DNA of 5,767 bases from Candidatus Gottesmanbacteria bacterium (GTDB lineage Bacteria > Patescibacteriota > Microgenomatia > JACPZF01). Location: positions 1 through 5,767 of the forward strand of contig JACPZF010000058.1 of the NCBI GenBank assembly GCA_016195615.1, given 5' to 3'. The translations under genes were made by a program, and so were the position numbers. Below the pieces are notes generated by a model. The model did no database searches and was not told where the DNA came from. It was given only the letters and a program-made list of their open reading frames with translations. Of the stretch, positions 1-5,651 are shown one piece after another. Position 1 is the stretch's first letter. Every line of letters begins with the position of its first letter.

Positions 1-704
1 ATAACTAAACCAGAAAACCCGTCTAGAAACCCGAGCCGTAGAAAATAATTTTGCAAGAATTTTATTTTGGGGTAAAAAATAATTTGCCAAAATTTGGTCT
101 TACTGCCATTTTCCTTTAATTCTTGGGCCCTTATTGTACTGTAATAATTAATTTCCTTTAAGAACTCGCTCAAGGTTTCGTGGGGATAGTGAAGCAGTGG
201 AGAAGTCAAATCTGCTGCCTTACCTGTGATTTTCCACTCTTCATGCACTCTCCCCTGCCACTTCCCGCTTCTTTTTCTCGCTAGTCTTAAAAGCTTAACG
301 TTAGCCGTCTCGCCGTGCTTGAGCCATTTGCCTTCAAAAAAATCCTGACGTTTAAGATAAAAACCATTGATTGTTTGATTATCCTTAGCGACTATCTCCC
401 CGATCTCTTTTGCCAGGTCTTTTGTTACCACCTCATCTGTGTCGACAAATAATACCCATTCCCCTTTTGTCTTTTCCAAACCGATATTACGCTGAGCCGA
501 AAAGTCATTTCCTAGATGGCTTTGAAAAATTTTTACTTTTAACTTTAACTTTTGACTTTTAGCTTTTGCATTTTGAATTATTTCTATAGTTTTATCATCT
601 GAATCATCATCAATTACTATCACTTCATCACACCACAAAAGTGATCCCAAACATCTCTCAATATTTTTTTCTTCATTTTTGGTTAAAACCACCGCACTAA
701 TCAT
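1..704 (-). CDS. Family 2 glycosyltransferase, WaaE/KdtX type, 3' end outside window
   Basis: Seen: an open frame from the ATG at 704-702 to the window edge, 234 full codons with no stop. It begins MISAVVLTKNEEKNIERCL and carries the GT-A hallmarks: a nucleotide-binding acidic run IDDDSDD at about residues 31-37, the segment NDFSAQRNIGLEKTKGEW at about 66-83, a DXD-type metal site D88-T-D90-E91, and RVHEEW at about 152-157. The last visible residues (FLRLGFLDGFSGLV) match the usual C-terminal part of this family, so only a short tail of some tens of residues should be missing. Known: family members transfer a sugar from a nucleotide sugar onto lipopolysaccharide core or other cell-surface glycans at the inner face of the membrane. 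The start overlaps the stop of the upstream gene by four bases (ATGA), so it is probably the third gene of the operon and translated by coupling. Residues about 46-58 (AKAKSQKLKLKVK) come from a tandem heptamer repeat. The exact sugar and acceptor cannot be told. Confidence 0.88.
   Translation of the reverse strand, partial: MISAVVLTKNEEKNIERCLGSLLWCDEVIVIDDDSDDKTIEIIQNAKAKSQKLKLKVKIFQSHLGNDFSAQRNIGLEKTKGEWVLFVDTDEVVTKDLAKEIGEIVAKDNQTINGFYLKRQDFFEGKWLKHGETANVKLLRLARKRSGKWQGRVHEEWKITGKAADLTSPLLHYPHETLSEFLKEINYYSTIRAQELKENGSKTKFWQIIFYPKIKFLQNYFLRLGFLDGFSGLV
534..567 (-). repeat. Tandem heptamer repeat (AAAAGNN) inside the GT2 gene
   Basis: On the minus strand, five back-to-back units read AAAAGCT, AAAAGTC, AAAAGTT, AAAGTT (one A short) and AAAAGTA, i.e. 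unit lengths 7, 7, 7, 6 and 7. They encode the lysine-rich stretch KAKSQKLKLKVK between the acidic nucleotide-binding strand and the NDFSAQRN segment of the glycosyltransferase. The frame stays open through the array. From memory, relatives have a shorter segment here (of the 'AKKYGAKVF' kind), which suggests an expansion in a surface loop. Confidence 0.6.
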
Positions 705-2866
705 AGTTTTCCTTCTTTTCTAATAATTACAATTTGTCCTAAGTCAAAAACGCTGCTGATTTTATTATAATTACTAGTTAAAAAATCCGCTAACTTTTTC
801 TTATCTTCAAAAATAAGATACGCCAAGCTGCTGTTTTTATTCACTTTTCCACCCATCCACCAAGTCAGATATTTATAATTATCAAGATAGCCGTCAAATT
901 GATCCAAAAAACCATAGCGCGACAAAGCAAATTCCTGGCCTTTCGCATCCTGTAAAATCACACTGATCGTTTTTCTCTGCTCTGATAGGGTCGGAGGATA
1001 TGCTTTGGGTACTAAGCGGGGTGGTAAATCTAAAAAGAAAAAGCGATAAAGACTAAAACCCAACACGACAACCACTATGACCCCGGTAAGCATTTTCCCC
1101 CAGGGATTAATCCGGTTTATTTTTGCCATTACCAAACCGCTTAAAATAAAAATCGCGGGAAATAAAAAGTAAAAATAATGAAAAGGCGGGTCTCCGTGCG
1201 CTAAAAGCAGTGAAATTCCTAAAGCAATAAATAAAATAAATAAGTGGAGTATTTTGAGATTTTTTTTTAGCAAAAGCAAAAGGACGATGCCTAAAAATAA
1301 TAAAAGCCAAATAAAATTATGAGATGATGCCTGGTTTATGACCCGATATGGCAGCCAAAGCAGAAAGCTACTTATCATCCTAAAATTTTGACTGCTGTCG
1401 TAAATTATAAGTGGTATTAAGGTTAGGACAAAAGAGAAAATATACCAAAAAAAGGCACGTTGTTTGGAGAGAAGTATTAAAATCGTAAAAACTACTAAAA
1501 TAAAACTAGACAGATGAAGCTGCATGCTAAAACCTGCCAAAAACCCAGCTATTATTATCCAGACCAGATTTTTTCCTAAATATTTTTTGACGTAAAACAG
1601 GAAAAAGCCAAAACTCAAAAGACTAAAAAGGGGAACCAAGCTGTAATGAGCTGGCAAACGATCAAGCTCGACCATCCAGGGAAAAACAGCTGCCAAAAGA
1701 GCGCTAAAAATTCCCGTCTCTTTACTTAAAAGTCGGCTGGAAAAATAGTAGATCGCTAAAATATTAACTAGGCCCCCTATTAAAACCAGAAAGTAACCGG
1801 CATAGGGATTAAAGTGAAAAATTCCTAAAAAAAGCGCAAGTAGGTAATAAAAAAAAGGGCCATGGTATAACCACGGATGACTCGAGGGCGGCCCAATCAA
1901 CGCCAAATTATGATCAAAAATAATCGCTTTGGCAGCCAGATAATCTCTACCGATCTCGTGGGTAAAAATAAGAGTTTGGGAAATAGCCAAAGTACGAAGA
2001 AAAAGGGCGAGGGAAAAAATTGTGATAAAAACTAAATGTTTTTTGATCTTCTGAAAACCTTGGTTTAAGAAAACTTTAAAAACCAGAGCCAGCCAATAGG
2101 CAAGAGAAGTTATTAAATTAAATCCTTTTTGGTGTTTTCTAATAAAAAAGAGATTACTCAAAAGATTATGATAGAGATTGGAAAAAGGTTTGGGATTATT
2201 ATCTTGCCCTTTAAGAAAATGGGTAATGACGATAGATTTATCGATAGCGATTTTAAATCCGGCCTTTTTTGCCCGTACTTGAAAATCCACGTCTTCAAAG
2301 TAAAGAAAAAACCTCTCATCGAAAAGTCCGACTTTTTCCAAAACTTTTCTTTTTATTAACAAACAGCAGCCAGACAAGTAATCAGGTTGATTGCTTTTTT
2401 CTATAACGTCATTCTGGCTTGTCCAGAATCTGTTTTTTACGATTCTGGAGTCCCCGCCAACCGGCGGGTCCCCAGAATGACGAATTGCGTGATTTTGCAT
2501 TTCAACGTGTCTCGTCCTTCCCCATTTCCAATCAACTTTTCCACCCAGATCATGAATCCACTGTCCATTTTTTTTAAATTTTATTACGGGTCCCGTAATA
2601 TCTGCTCTGATTTTTACTAGATTACTTACTAAACCCGCTGGTATTTTGACATCAGGATTAAGAAGTAAAACAAAATCCGCCTTCTTATAAAGTGCCACTC
2701 TGAGACCTTTATTTACGGCCGCGGCAAAACCAATATTTTTGTCGCTATTGTCTATCACGATTGTTGTTAATTTAAGGTTTTTCTCCTGCTTTGTAAGCTT
2801 TTTTCGCAAAGCGAGAGTCTTTTGCTTTTGTTTATAGTTAACAATGATGGCAAAGATTTTTTTCAT
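701..2866 (-). CDS. Fusion glycosyltransferase: N-terminal GT2 domain and C-terminal GT-C (GT39/PMT-like) membrane domain
   Basis: Seen: 721 residues. Residues 1-265 form a GT2 domain of the rhamnosyltransferase-like type: DNS at 39-41, NIGFAAAVNKGL at 44-55, a metal/nucleotide site LLLNPDV at 67-73, YLSGCCLLIKR at 163-173, and FDERFFLYFEDVDFQVRAKKAGFK at 182-205. The loop between DNS and NIGFA is very short for the family. From about 277 onward come roughly ten to twelve hydrophobic segments. Within these, HEIGRDYLAAK (303-313) and LIGPPSSHPWLYHGPFFYY (323-341) match the first-loop catalytic region of GT39-like polyprenyl-phosphate-sugar transferases, with E304 and D308 as candidate acidic residues. 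Residues about 612-721 look like a soluble outer-face tail. Inference: the GT2 half uses nucleotide sugars at the inner face, and the GT-C half uses lipid-linked sugars at the outer face. It overlaps both neighbours by 4 bases (ATGA). Residues 129-154 are encoded by an inserted palindromic element. Substrates are unknown. Confidence 0.88.
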   Translation of the reverse strand: MKKIFAIIVNYKQKQKTLALRKKLTKQEKNLKLTTIVIDNSDKNIGFAAAVNKGLRVALYKKADFVLLLNPDVKIPAGLVSNLVKIRADITGPVIKFKKNGQWIHDLGGKVDWKWGRTRHVEMQNHAIRHSGDPPVGGDSRIVKNRFWTSQNDVIEKSNQPDYLSGCCLLIKRKVLEKVGLFDERFFLYFEDVDFQVRAKKAGFKIAIDKSIVITHFLKGQDNNPKPFSNLYHNLLSNLFFIRKHQKGFNLITSLAYWLALVFKVFLNQGFQKIKKHLVFITIFSLALFLRTLAISQTLIFTHEIGRDYLAAKAIIFDHNLALIGPPSSHPWLYHGPFFYYLLALFLGIFHFNPYAGYFLVLIGGLVNILAIYYFSSRLLSKETGIFSALLAAVFPWMVELDRLPAHYSLVPLFSLLSFGFFLFYVKKYLGKNLVWIIIAGFLAGFSMQLHLSSFILVVFTILILLSKQRAFFWYIFSFVLTLIPLIIYDSSQNFRMISSFLLWLPYRVINQASSHNFIWLLLFLGIVLLLLLKKNLKILHLFILFIALGISLLLAHGDPPFHYFYFLFPAIFILSGLVMAKINRINPWGKMLTGVIVVVVLGFSLYRFFFLDLPPRLVPKAYPPTLSEQRKTISVILQDAKGQEFALSRYGFLDQFDGYLDNYKYLTWWMGGKVNKNSSLAYLIFEDKKKLADFLTSNYNKISSVFDLGQIVIIRKEGKL
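2407..2482. repeat. 76-bp palindromic repeat element inserted in frame in the fusion glycosyltransferase gene
   Basis: The ends are a perfect 11-bp inverted repeat: CGTCATTCTGG (2407-2417) and CCAGAATGACG (2472-2482). Inside, CCAGAATC (2423-2430) pairs with GATTCTGG (2441-2448), and CCCGCC (2453-2458) pairs with GGCGGG (2463-2468). The heptamer ATTCTGG or its complement occurs four times (2411, 2423, 2442, 2472), so the RNA could fold as one outer stem with two inner hairpins or as two tandem hairpins. The GC-rich block contrasts with its AT-rich surroundings. Read on the minus strand it encodes residues 129-154 of the glycosyltransferase without breaking the frame, in the linker between GGKVDWKWGR and the conserved YLSGCCLL. 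The architecture resembles scattered palindromic repeats of the 'GTCATTC...GAATGAC' kind known from many bacterial genomes, and the in-gene setting recalls Rickettsia palindromic elements. Confidence 0.8.
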
Positions 2867-3366
2867 GCTAAATTTATTACCCTTATTTTACTGCTTTCTA
2901 CATGGTACATATCCTGCAGATCGTTTTTTGTTGATTCTGAAATAGCAATTATCTGATCGGCGATCTTTACCGCTCTTTTCGTTTGCCAGGAAAGTTTTTT
3001 GGCATTAGCGAAATACTGAGCAAATTTTTCAAAAGCCAGATCCAGGCAAAAAACCATACTTTTGCTTTTAACAAAATAAGGAAGAGCCTGGTTTAGTCCT
3101 AAAAAAACATCTACGGGCCTGACTATTTGTTCTAAACTTAAACGAATTTGCATCCAGCCTTTTTGCGGACGCAAAATCAAATTATGGAAGTTCTTAGGAT
3201 AAAGCTTAAGAAGTTCTTTGGCGATAGGCTTATAGGAATAAAGCAAATATTCATTCTTTTTATCAATCTTCCCGAGAGCTTTTAACAAATTATGGGCTAG
3301 GTGATAGTTTCCTGCCTTGACACCGTTATGATCTGCCAAAACAGTCGCATCAACTCCTATTTTCAT
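2863..3366 (-). CDS. Truncated GT4-like glycosyltransferase, N-terminal GT-B domain only
   Basis: Seen: 167 residues from the ATG at 3366-3364. It begins MKIGVDATVLADHNGVKAGN and continues with YHLAHNLLKALGKIDKKNEYLLYSY, the usual start of bacterial GT4 'group 1' glycosyltransferases. It ends AISESTKNDLQDMYHVESSKIRVINLA, which in full-length relatives is the linker leading into the C-terminal Rossmann domain. Known: family members are about 350-380 residues, and the missing half carries the nucleotide-sugar site (E-x7-E motif). Inference: the protein is either a decayed remnant without transferase activity or a stand-alone acceptor-binding subunit. The lost half is not in another frame, because the fusion glycosyltransferase starts at once through an ATGA overlap. 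An in-frame TTG at 3384 would add six residues, but the conserved N-terminus begins at the ATG. The SD-like GAGGAG (3387-3392) lies 20 bases from that ATG and only 2 from the TTG, so it fits neither. Confidence 0.8.
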   Translation of the reverse strand: MKIGVDATVLADHNGVKAGNYHLAHNLLKALGKIDKKNEYLLYSYKPIAKELLKLYPKNFHNLILRPQKGWMQIRLSLEQIVRPVDVFLGLNQALPYFVKSKSMVFCLDLAFEKFAQYFANAKKLSWQTKRAVKIADQIIAISESTKNDLQDMYHVESSKIRVINLA

Positions 3367-3372
3367 GAAGGG

Positions 3373-3378
3373 ATTATA
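3373..3378 (-). promoter_or_regulatory. Perfect -10 box (TATAAT) for the glycosyltransferase operon, leaderless arrangement
   Basis: On the minus strand TATAAT is followed by CCCTTC and then the ATG of the GT4-like gene. With usual spacing, transcription would begin at or next to the A of that ATG (3366), so the mRNA would have no leader. A weak -35 candidate, TTTAAA, sits about 16 bases upstream in an A/T tract. No SD sequence stands at a working distance from the ATG, which fits leaderless initiation. Confidence 0.5.
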
Positions 3379-3412
3379 TCTCAATTCTCCTCTTTTTAAA
3401 AATTAATACTTA

Positions 3413-3421
3413 TGTTATGAT
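3413..3421 (+). promoter_or_regulatory. Extended -10 candidate (TGTTATGAT) for the LamG-lipase gene
   Basis: TGT followed by TATGAT (5 of 6 to TATAAT) forms an extended -10 motif ending three bases before the ATG at 3425. Usual spacing puts the transcription start near 3428, which is the in-frame GTG of codon 2. The overlapping TATGTT (3411-3416) is a second, weaker candidate that would start close to the ATG itself. The upstream -35 region is only A/T-rich. No SD precedes the gene, so a leaderless or nearly leaderless mRNA is likely. Confidence 0.4.
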
Positions 3422-3424
3422 GGT

Positions 3425-5140
3425 ATGGTGAGACTTAAAGTGAGCCCAATTTTTTGGTTTTTGGTTTTCTTCTTTCTTTTATTTCCCTCTCGAGTTTTAG
3501 CTATCTTTTCTCCTTGCTTTGACGATTTTTCGCAAAACCGAAATTGTCTTTGGCAGCCTCTGGAACTCGAGCACGATTTCTGGCAAATTACCAATGCCGC
3601 ACTGGTCGGCAACTCTCATTACTTTACCACCGAATCGCTTATTTTTTATTTAACGGGAGATCTGGATTGGACTGACTATAGTATCGAGGCTGATGTTAAA
3701 AACACCGAAGGCGTTGATAAAACTATTATCGGCAGATTTAGCGATAAAGACCACTATTACATTTTAAATCTCCGCAGTTCTTTTCAAAATCAAGGCAACG
3801 ATTTAATTTTAGGAAAAATTTGCTGCAGCGGCCACCGCAAGGAATTAGCCCGCGTTCCTTATCCAAATTTTGTCGATACTTGGTATCATCTGCGCCTTAC
3901 TTTTAAGGATCGGGAAATTAGAGCCTATGTAAACGACCAACTATTAATCGATTTCGTGGATGATTTTTATCCGGAACTGCCACACCTAACGGGAAAAGCT
4001 GGGCTTATGACCTGGGGCGGAAATTATGGCGGTGTTTTACCACACACGACTGCTATTTTTGATAATGTCAGGGTAAAAAAAGAAGATCCGGACGAAATTT
4101 ATATTTTAATACCCGGGCTTGGCGCGAGTTGGAATACCAATGCCCTTTTGTCATGCGACATACGACCGTTTGCTGATTGGACGATTGCTCCCTATTCCGG
4201 TCTTTACAACAGACTAAACGATACTTTTTTGGAAAATGCCGGATTGAAATTAAACGAGTCTTATTATGTCTACGCCTACGATTGGCGCCAGCCAATGACT
4301 AAACAGGGAGTGATGTTTAAAACCTATCTTGATAAAATCATGAAATCCAAATCCTCTGAAACTAAAATCAATATTATTTCTCATAGTCTTGGCGGTTTGG
4401 TAATTAGAAGTTATTTAGATCAATATCCCGATTCTTATAAATTTTCTAAAATTCTTAGTTTGGGTACGCCCCATTTTGGCACGCCGCTCGTTTACCCGAT
4501 GTGGGAGGCGGGCGAAATTAATTCTGATGATGCTTTTATAAAACTTGCCGCTAATTTTGTTTTGAATAACTGTAAAAAAAATTCTAGTAGCAATTCTGCG
4601 GTAGAAACAATTAGACAGCTTGTTCCTTCCTTAAAAGATTTACTGCCGGTTTTTCCTTATCTAGTCAATGAAAACAATGACTATCTTCCCCTTTCGTCTT
4701 TAGATTTAAAAAATGACTGGTTATTAACGCAAAGCGATAAGAATTATTTTTCGAAATTAACAACTATTTCCGGAAATGATCGCGAGACAGTTTCGGCTTT
4801 TAAAGTCGCTTCCTCTTCCGCCAACGAGCAGCAAAAAAACCTCTGGTCCGATGGTAAAGTTACTTCGTCAATTACTACTCCTAAGGGCGATGGTACGGTT
4901 TTAGTTCAAAGCGCGCTACTTCCAAATTCCTTAAATCCGCAAACGCTGCCGGAAACCAATCATGGGGAACTAATCTATAGCGATCTAGGGATTGAGACCA
5001 TTTTAAAAAATCTTGGCTTTACCGAGGCTTCACCAGCTGTTTCTAAAAAAGAAAGCGTTCTTAATATTACTTCCCGTCCCCTAAATCTTGATCAATTAAA
5101 GAAAAATTTCGAGTGGAAAAGATATAAATTGAAAATTTAA
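3425..5140 (+). CDS. Secreted LamG-like domain fused to LCAT-type lipase/acyltransferase (alpha/beta-hydrolase)
   Basis: Seen: 571 residues. Residues 1-26 form a signal peptide with a hydrophobic core (FWFLVFFFLLF) and a likely cleavage after VLA. Residues about 30-217 resemble a LamG/DUF1080 beta-sandwich: DFWQITNAALVG, YSIEADVK, RFSDKDHYYILNL, WYHLRLTFKDREIRAYVN, and a closing AIFDNVRVK. From about 225 an alpha/beta-hydrolase follows: oxyanion segment IPGLGASW (229-236), YDWRQP (285-290), nucleophile elbow SHSLGG with S321, LGTPHFGTPL (346-355), GDGTV with D489 as the probable acid, and NHGEL with H513 as the probable base. YDWR, SHS(L/M)GG, GTPHxG and GDGTV are typical of the LCAT/PGAP1-like lipases. 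Role inferred: hydrolysis or transfer of acyl groups on lipids outside the cell, with the LamG part binding a glycan or surface. There is no anchor helix at the C-terminus. It is divergent from the glycosyltransferase operon across a 58-bp spacer. GTG at 3428 is an alternative start. The true substrate is unknown. Confidence 0.87.
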   Translation: MVRLKVSPIFWFLVFFFLLFPSRVLAIFSPCFDDFSQNRNCLWQPLELEHDFWQITNAALVGNSHYFTTESLIFYLTGDLDWTDYSIEADVKNTEGVDKTIIGRFSDKDHYYILNLRSSFQNQGNDLILGKICCSGHRKELARVPYPNFVDTWYHLRLTFKDREIRAYVNDQLLIDFVDDFYPELPHLTGKAGLMTWGGNYGGVLPHTTAIFDNVRVKKEDPDEIYILIPGLGASWNTNALLSCDIRPFADWTIAPYSGLYNRLNDTFLENAGLKLNESYYVYAYDWRQPMTKQGVMFKTYLDKIMKSKSSETKINIISHSLGGLVIRSYLDQYPDSYKFSKILSLGTPHFGTPLVYPMWEAGEINSDDAFIKLAANFVLNNCKKNSSSNSAVETIRQLVPSLKDLLPVFPYLVNENNDYLPLSSLDLKNDWLLTQSDKNYFSKLTTISGNDRETVSAFKVASSSANEQQKNLWSDGKVTSSITTPKGDGTVLVQSALLPNSLNPQTLPETNHGELIYSDLGIETILKNLGFTEASPAVSKKESVLNITSRPLNLDQLKKNFEWKRYKLKI

Positions 5141-5156
5141 TTCTGTTTTGCAGAAG

Positions 5157-5168
5157 AAAGGAGGTGAT
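5157..5168 (+). promoter_or_regulatory. Near-perfect Shine-Dalgarno sequence that sets the start of the PUR-domain gene
   Basis: AAAGGAGGTGAT matches twelve bases of the complement of the bacterial 16S rRNA 3' end. Its GGAGG core lies eight bases before the ATG at 5173. This favours that ATG over the in-frame GTG at 5164, which sits within the SD itself. Confidence 0.85.
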
Positions 5169-5172
5169 TAGT

Positions 5173-5400
5173 ATGGGTGAGCAAAATGATAAAAAACCGC
5201 TTAAGTCAGAAACGCTAAAAGCTGGAAGTATCAACTATTTTTTTGACTTACTGCTATCGCAAAAAGGTAATAAGTATCTCAAAATTACGCAGAGCAAGTT
5301 CACGAAGGAAACAAATACTCATGAGCGGACGCAAATTTTAGTGTTTGAACGAAATTTCGATGACTTCAAGTCGACTGTAAATAAAGTGCTGGAAGGGTAA
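5173..5400 (+). CDS. Small PUR-domain (PurA-like, DUF3276-type) nucleic-acid-binding protein
   Basis: Seen: 75 residues from the ATG at 5173. The core LKSETLKAGSINYFFDLL, then NKYLKITQSKF, then TQILVFERNFDDFKSTVNKVLE reads as one PUR repeat: beta strands with aromatic and basic residues followed by a C-terminal helix. Known: PUR repeats bind single-stranded DNA or RNA, and one-repeat bacterial forms act as dimers. The length fits a single repeat. It lies 32 bases after the lipase gene on the same strand. It may be read through from that gene, but its very strong SD suggests high expression of its own. No clear promoter is visible in the gap and no functional link to the lipase is evident. The assignment rests on the AGS-x-YFFD and KYLKIT-x-S-x-F patterns from memory. 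Confidence 0.75.
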   Translation: MGEQNDKKPLKSETLKAGSINYFFDLLLSQKGNKYLKITQSKFTKETNTHERTQILVFERNFDDFKSTVNKVLEG

Positions 5401-5409
5401 CGAATTAAC

Positions 5410-5449
5410 AAGGTGGCACCTTAACAGCCTTGTGTTAAGGTGCCACCTT
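5410..5449. repeat. Perfect 17-bp inverted repeat at the start of the RAYT unit
   Basis: AAGGTGGCACCTTAACA (5410-5426) and its exact complement (5433-5449) enclose the six-base loop GCCTTG. Each arm also contains a smaller palindrome, AAGGTG-N-CACCTT (5410-5422 and 5437-5449), so the DNA or RNA can fold as one long hairpin or two short ones. TTAACA occurs on both sides of the left arm core (5405-5410 and 5421-5426). The transposase start codon follows ten bases later. IS200/IS605 and RAYT enzymes recognise such hairpins as single-stranded DNA, so this is probably the element's left-end or REP hairpin. No T-run follows on either strand, so it is not a standard terminator. Confidence 0.75.
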
Positions 5450-5459
5450 ACAAAAAACT

Positions 5460-5651
5460 ATGCCATCTAAAAATATTGTTAAAACATACATCGAAAATGG
5501 TTATTATCATATCTATAATCGCGGAGTTGAAAAACGGGATATATTTCTTCATGAAAGCGATTGTATTCGCTTTTTGTTTTACATGAAAATTTATCTTTCT
5601 CCTATCGAAGAAATTGAAAAGCTAATTTCTATACTGTACCCCAGAAACTAG
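5460..5651 (+). pseudogene. REP-associated tyrosine transposase (Y1/HUH, IS200-like), disrupted by an IS3-family insertion
   Basis: Seen: the reading frame begins MPSKNIVKTYIENGYYHIYNRGVEKRDIF and continues with RFLFYMKIYLSPIEE, the characteristic N-terminus of RAYT-type Y1 transposases (PF01797). Only residues 1-58 are native. The last five codons (LYPRN) and the TAG at 5649-5651 come from, or span into, the inserted IS end at 5635. Family members are about 200-240 residues; the HUH metal-binding histidines and the catalytic tyrosine lie downstream and are missing here, so the product should be inactive. The start has no SD and stands ten bases after the hairpin at 5410-5449, which might also restrain its translation. 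The 3' part of the gene may resume beyond the insertion, outside this window. Confidence 0.82.

Noticed and set aside
1107..1310. Minus-strand open frame in another phase within the GT-C domain
   Set aside because: It overlaps the membrane-domain coding frame and has no recognisable motif or start signal.
2129..2620. Plus-strand open frames at 2129-2359 and 2387-2620
   Set aside because: They lie opposite the GT2 domain, which has clear family motifs; their products show no recognisable domain and the second is partly made of the palindromic element.
2863..2870. Frameshift or recoded TGA that would restore the GT4 C-terminal domain
   Set aside because: The downstream sequence in the other frame is a complete GT2 beginning with its own normal N-terminus, so the missing GT4 half is simply not there. 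TGA also ends the fusion gene in the same ATGA arrangement.
3367..3384. TTG start at 3384 for the GT4-like gene
   Set aside because: The conserved family N-terminus begins MKIGVDA at 3366, the SD-like GAGGAG is only two bases from the TTG, and the -10 box would lie within the coding part.
3415..4295. Minus-strand open frames at 3415-3612 and 4068-4295
   Set aside because: Both are antisense shadows of the LamG-lipase gene, with basic low-complexity products.
5164..5172. GTG start at 5164 for the PUR-domain gene
   Set aside because: This GTG lies inside the SD sequence; the ATG at 5173 is correctly spaced from GGAGG.
5410..5426. AAGGTGGCACC resembles the T-box antiterminator motif
   Set aside because: There is no specifier stem, no following CGCG, no terminator with a T-run and no aminoacyl-tRNA or amino-acid gene downstream. 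The motif is explained by the perfect inverted repeat next to a transposase.
5410..5449. Rho-independent terminator for the PUR-domain gene
   Set aside because: The stem is strong, but the plus strand continues with ACAAAAAACTA and the minus strand with TGTTAATTCG, so neither has a T tract after the stem.
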